Assembly: GCA_946480015.1 (NCBI GenBank)
Contig: CAMLIL010000113.1
Location: forward strand, 1 to 15,867
Reading direction: 5' to 3'
DNA from: an uncultured Oxalobacteraceae bacterium
Lineage (GTDB): Bacteria > Pseudomonadota > Gammaproteobacteria > Burkholderiales > Burkholderiaceae
Length of the DNA stretch: 15,867 bases
Both the position numbers and the translations under genes were made by a program. Shown here piece by piece: positions 13,817 through 15,867 of the stretch. The notes under the pieces were generated by a model that saw nothing but the letters and a program-made list of their open reading frames with translations, did not search any database and was not told where the DNA came from. Numbering within the stretch: position 1 is the stretch's first letter; the number at the start of each line of letters is the position of its first letter.

Positions 13817-14446
13817 ATGACCTACGACCTCGTGATTTTCGACTTCGATGGCACGCTGGCCGATTCGTTTCCGTTTTTTGTCAGCGTCTTCAACACCATC
13901 GCCGACCGCCACCGCTTCCGCCGGGTCGACACGGCGCACGTCGATCACCTGCGCCATCTTAGCGCGCGCGAGATGATGCGGCATGTCGGCATGCCGGCGT
14001 GGAAGCTGCCCATGGTATCCAAAACGTTTATCGCGATGATGAAGGAAAACGGCGCAACCGTTCCGATATTCGACGGCATCGACGCTGCGCTGCGCGCCAT
14101 CGCCGCGCATGGCGCGCAGCTGGCGATCGTCTCGTCGAACTCCGAACATAATGTGCGCCATGTGCTGGGCGCGGAACTGTCCGCCCTGATCGGCCGCTTC
14201 GAATGCGGCATGTCGATCTTCGGTAAGGCCGCGCGCCTGAAACAGGTGATCAGGGAGAGCGGCGCCAGTGCCGCAAAGGCCGTGTTTATCGGCGATCAGG
14301 ATACCGACGCCAAGGCTGCCATGAAATGTGGAATCGCCTTCGGTGCCGTCAGCTGGGGCTATGCGCCGGTCGAGATACTGCGGCACCATGGCCCGGTCGT
14401 CGAATTCGACACCCCGGCCTGCATGGCGCAATACCTCACCAGCTGA
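13817..14446 (+). CDS. HAD-superfamily hydrolase, phosphoglycolate-phosphatase-like
   Basis: Phosphatase of the haloacid dehalogenase superfamily. Motif I DFDGT gives the nucleophile D9 and acid/base D11, motif II is VSSN (S106), motif III K137, and motif IV GDQDTD (D160, D164). The helical cap between motifs I and II is of the Gph/PGMB type. The 209 residues are normal for the group. The substrate cannot be told; phosphoglycolate or another small phosphate ester is likely. The ATG at 13817 is placed by the motif I start, with only a weak ribosome-binding site. It lies 531 bases after the methyltransferase gene and looks like its own unit. Confidence 0.85.
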   Translation: MTYDLVIFDFDGTLADSFPFFVSVFNTIADRHRFRRVDTAHVDHLRHLSAREMMRHVGMPAWKLPMVSKTFIAMMKENGATVPIFDGIDAALRAIAAHGAQLAIVSSNSEHNVRHVLGAELSALIGRFECGMSIFGKAARLKQVIRESGASAAKAVFIGDQDTDAKAAMKCGIAFGAVSWGYAPVEILRHHGPVVEFDTPACMAQYLTS

Positions 14447-14457
14447 ACCGGTCTCAC

Positions 14458-14484
14458 TTCGCGGCGGTTCGATACCGCTGCGAA
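14458..14484 (+). other. 10-bp hairpin with a T-loop-like heptaloop
   Basis: TTCGCGGCGG pairs with CCGCTGCGAA (one G-T) around the loop TTCGATA, 11 bases after the HAD stop. Stem and loop resemble a tRNA T arm stacked on an acceptor helix. There is no good T run after it, so it is a poor intrinsic terminator. Confidence 0.55.
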
Positions 14485-14536
14485 AGCGTCGTTTCCCCTT
14501 GTCCACTGTGCCGTTCGGCATCGGCGCGGCGTCCGT

Positions 14537-14605
14537 TTTGAGCGAGTTTGGTTTCATGTCGAAGTTTGATCGAATCGACATCCAAGGGCCGCTCCATCGC
14601 TCAAA
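14537..14605 (+). other. Nested three-helix structure upstream of tRNA-Cys
   Basis: TTTGAGCG (14537-14544) pairs with CGCTCAAA (14598-14605). Inside it, TTGG (14548-14551) pairs with CCAA (14582-14585), and ATGTCGA (14556-14562) pairs with TCGACAT (14575-14581). Nineteen pairs in register suggest a structured RNA or leader. The function is unknown. Confidence 0.45.
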
Positions 14606-14616
14606 CTGATTTCAAC

Positions 14617-14690
14617 GGCGGAGTAGCAAATTGGGAATGCACCAGTCTGCAACACTGGGGAAGTTGGTTCGATTCCAACATCCGCCTCCA
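14617..14690 (+). tRNA. tRNA-Cys (GCA)
   Basis: A 74-base cloverleaf with encoded CCA. The acceptor starts GGCGGAG and pairs with ATCCGCC except for a G-A at the last pair. The D arm starts TAGCAAA as in other bacterial tRNA-Cys. The anticodon arm CCAGT-CTGCAAC-ACTGG gives anticodon GCA with U33 and A37. The T arm is GTTGG-TTCGATT-CCAAC, with discriminator T then CCA. The D-arm and T-loop features are canonical, while the anticodon and T stems are unlike the usual housekeeping sequence. Confidence 0.8.
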
Positions 14691-14729
14691 TCTTTCGCAC
14701 ACCCGTTCAGGGCACGCAAGGGTTCGTCA

Positions 14730-15854
14730 ATGAAATCATTTATATCGTTTTCATTCGCGCTGGCCATGTGCGTGCTGAGCGCACTGGCGCATGCCGCGCC
14801 ACCGGCAGCCGCGGGCTATGACTTCTACGTGTCGCCGGACGGCTCGGACGCCAATCCCGGCACGGCCACGCTGCCTTTCCAGACCATCCTGCGCGCCTCG
14901 CGCAATGCCTTGCCCGGGACCACCATCCACGTAGCGCCGGGAAATTACACCGGTGGCTTCAAGACCACCATGAGCGGCACGCCGACCCAGCGCATCACCT
15001 ATTTGTCGGTAAACAAATGGGGCGCCCGCATCGTGCCGCCGATGCATTCGGTCACCGAAACGGCCTGGGATAACCGCGGCAGCTATGTCGACATCGTCGG
15101 CTTCACGGTGGACGGCAGCGCAGTACAGCGCGGAATGAAATGGACGCGCGGAATCTACATCGGCGGCTCGCACAATCTGGTGCGCGACAACCACCTGCAC
15201 CACCTCGCGCGCCAGACTCCGTGCGCCAGCTCGGGCGGCGCGGGCATCGCCGTGGACAGCTACTACCGCGGCATCCGCAACCAGGTCATCGGCAATACGG
15301 TCAACGACATCGGCCCGTCCGGCTGCCGCTTCGTGCAGGGCATCTACATCAGCACCAGCGGCGTGGTGCAGAACAATGTGGTGTACGGCATCGGCGGCGC
15401 GGCCATCCAGATGTGGCATGACGCGAACAATGTCGTTGTCAGCAACAACACCGTGTCGGCCTCGGGCATCGGCATCCTGGTCGGCGGTGGCGACTTCTAT
15501 CACACCACGGGGCCGAACGATTACACCAGCGTGCACAACAACATCGTCTTCGACAACCAGGTCGGCGTTTCCGAGCAGGGCGAGACCGGCGTCCACAACA
15601 GCTACCGCAACAACCTGGTCTACCAGAATGCCACTGCCGACTGGCAGTTGCGCAATGGCCTGGCCCACGTCGCGACGGTGGCGCAGGCGCCGCAGTTTGT
15701 TCGCTATGGCAAGCGCGGCAATCCTGATTTCAGGTTGCTGCGGAGCTCGCCTGCAATCGGCAACGCGACGCGCGACCTGGGCGCCGTCGACGACATTGCC
15801 GGCAAGCTGCGCCCGACCGCATCGCCCCCCGACATCGGCGCCTACCAGCATTAA
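14730..15854 (+). CDS. Secreted right-handed parallel beta-helix protein
   Basis: Exported protein with a signal peptide (about residues 1-22, cleavage after AHA). It then starts YDFYVSPDGSDANPGTATLPFQTI, the usual opening of pectate-lyase-like beta-helix proteins (DUF1565 type). Repeated rungs rich in Asn, Gly, Ile and Val (for example NHLHHLAR, NTVNDIG, NNVVYGIGG, NNTVSASGIG) follow through the body, and the C-terminus ends PDIGAYQH. Such proteins are often polysaccharide lyases or hydrolases, but no catalytic triad can be assigned by eye, so activity is open. The start at 14730 has AAGGG seven bases upstream; a longer frame from 14631 would overlap the tRNA and lacks a signal peptide at its start. 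It lies 39 bases after tRNA-Cys. Confidence 0.85.
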   Translation: MKSFISFSFALAMCVLSALAHAAPPAAAGYDFYVSPDGSDANPGTATLPFQTILRASRNALPGTTIHVAPGNYTGGFKTTMSGTPTQRITYLSVNKWGARIVPPMHSVTETAWDNRGSYVDIVGFTVDGSAVQRGMKWTRGIYIGGSHNLVRDNHLHHLARQTPCASSGGAGIAVDSYYRGIRNQVIGNTVNDIGPSGCRFVQGIYISTSGVVQNNVVYGIGGAAIQMWHDANNVVVSNNTVSASGIGILVGGGDFYHTTGPNDYTSVHNNIVFDNQVGVSEQGETGVHNSYRNNLVYQNATADWQLRNGLAHVATVAQAPQFVRYGKRGNPDFRLLRSSPAIGNATRDLGAVDDIAGKLRPTASPPDIGAYQH

Positions 15855-15867
15855 GAGGCTGTTTCAA

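Noticed and set aside
14751..15851. Minus-strand 366-codon frame opposite the beta-helix gene
   Set aside because: It is an Ala/Val/Asp/Arg-rich shadow; the sense frame has a signal peptide and beta-helix rungs.
15855..15867. GAGGCTGTTTCAA at the right edge as an insertion-sequence terminal repeat
   Set aside because: It resembles some IS ends, but only 13 bases are visible and no partner repeat or transposase is in the window.
1..15867. CRISPR array suggested by the CARF-domain regulator
   Set aside because: No regularly spaced direct repeats with unique spacers are present. CARF here belongs to RtcR, a known non-CRISPR use of the fold.

Overview
The window looks like chromosomal DNA of a GC-rich proteobacterium, most likely a betaproteobacterium of the Burkholderiales (Oxalobacteraceae-like). 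That placement is an inference from gene style: a TonB/TolA hybrid with a long Ala/Arg/Gln/Glu helix, GC-rich codons, and an RtcR/RtcB/RtcA set close in sequence to the E. coli proteins. The centre is an RNA-damage-response and RNA-repair locus, flanked by unrelated accessory genes.

Left part (1-3387). Two tandem 25-bp repeats at the left edge look like the end of an insertion sequence. A TonB-family energy transducer follows, then a visibly more AT-rich segment with a McrA-like HNH endonuclease. A 41-bp near-copy of the TonB gene's 3' end lies on the far side of that segment.

RNA-repair locus (3388-13285). Reading leftward from a divergent promoter region at 10484-10679, one strand carries rsr (Ro60-like TROVE protein), a non-coding stretch of about 440 bases, rtcB (RNA ligase) and rtcA (RNA 3'-phosphate cyclase). 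A textbook sigma-54 promoter, TGGCAC-N5-TTGCA, precedes rsr. The divergent gene is rtcR, a CARF-AAA+ activator of sigma-54, followed by a methyltransferase-like gene. The non-coding stretch holds three tandem Y RNAs that share one architecture with compensatory base changes. The one next to rtcB carries a complete tRNA mimic in circularly permuted order: acceptor stem closed by GCAA, D loop open and joined to the Y stem. The middle one keeps only a T arm, and the first has no tRNA part.

A second repair module follows on the same strand: a paralogous rtcB, a 58-aa basic protein, a 273-aa protein of unknown function, and a small SEC-C protein whose frame is broken by one base. Between rtcA and the second rtcB lies an attenuator-like leader: a TTGACA promoter, a 12-codon ORF with a good Shine-Dalgarno, mutually exclusive hairpins, and a strong intrinsic terminator 62 bases before the rtcB paralogue.

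Right part (13286-15867). A short leftward transcription unit has a -35/-10, a 16-bp perfect palindrome, a 39-aa ORF with a strong Shine-Dalgarno, and an intrinsic terminator. It is followed by a HAD phosphatase, structured non-coding DNA, an unusual tRNA-Cys(GCA), and a secreted parallel beta-helix protein.

How it fits together. From known biology, RtcR senses RNA ends or damaged tRNA through its CARF domain and turns on the sigma-54 promoter. Rsr with Y RNAs handles misfolded or damaged RNA, and RtcA/RtcB heal and seal broken RNA. The arrangement here suggests a second, separately controlled ligase module that may respond to translation or tRNA state; that last idea is inference.
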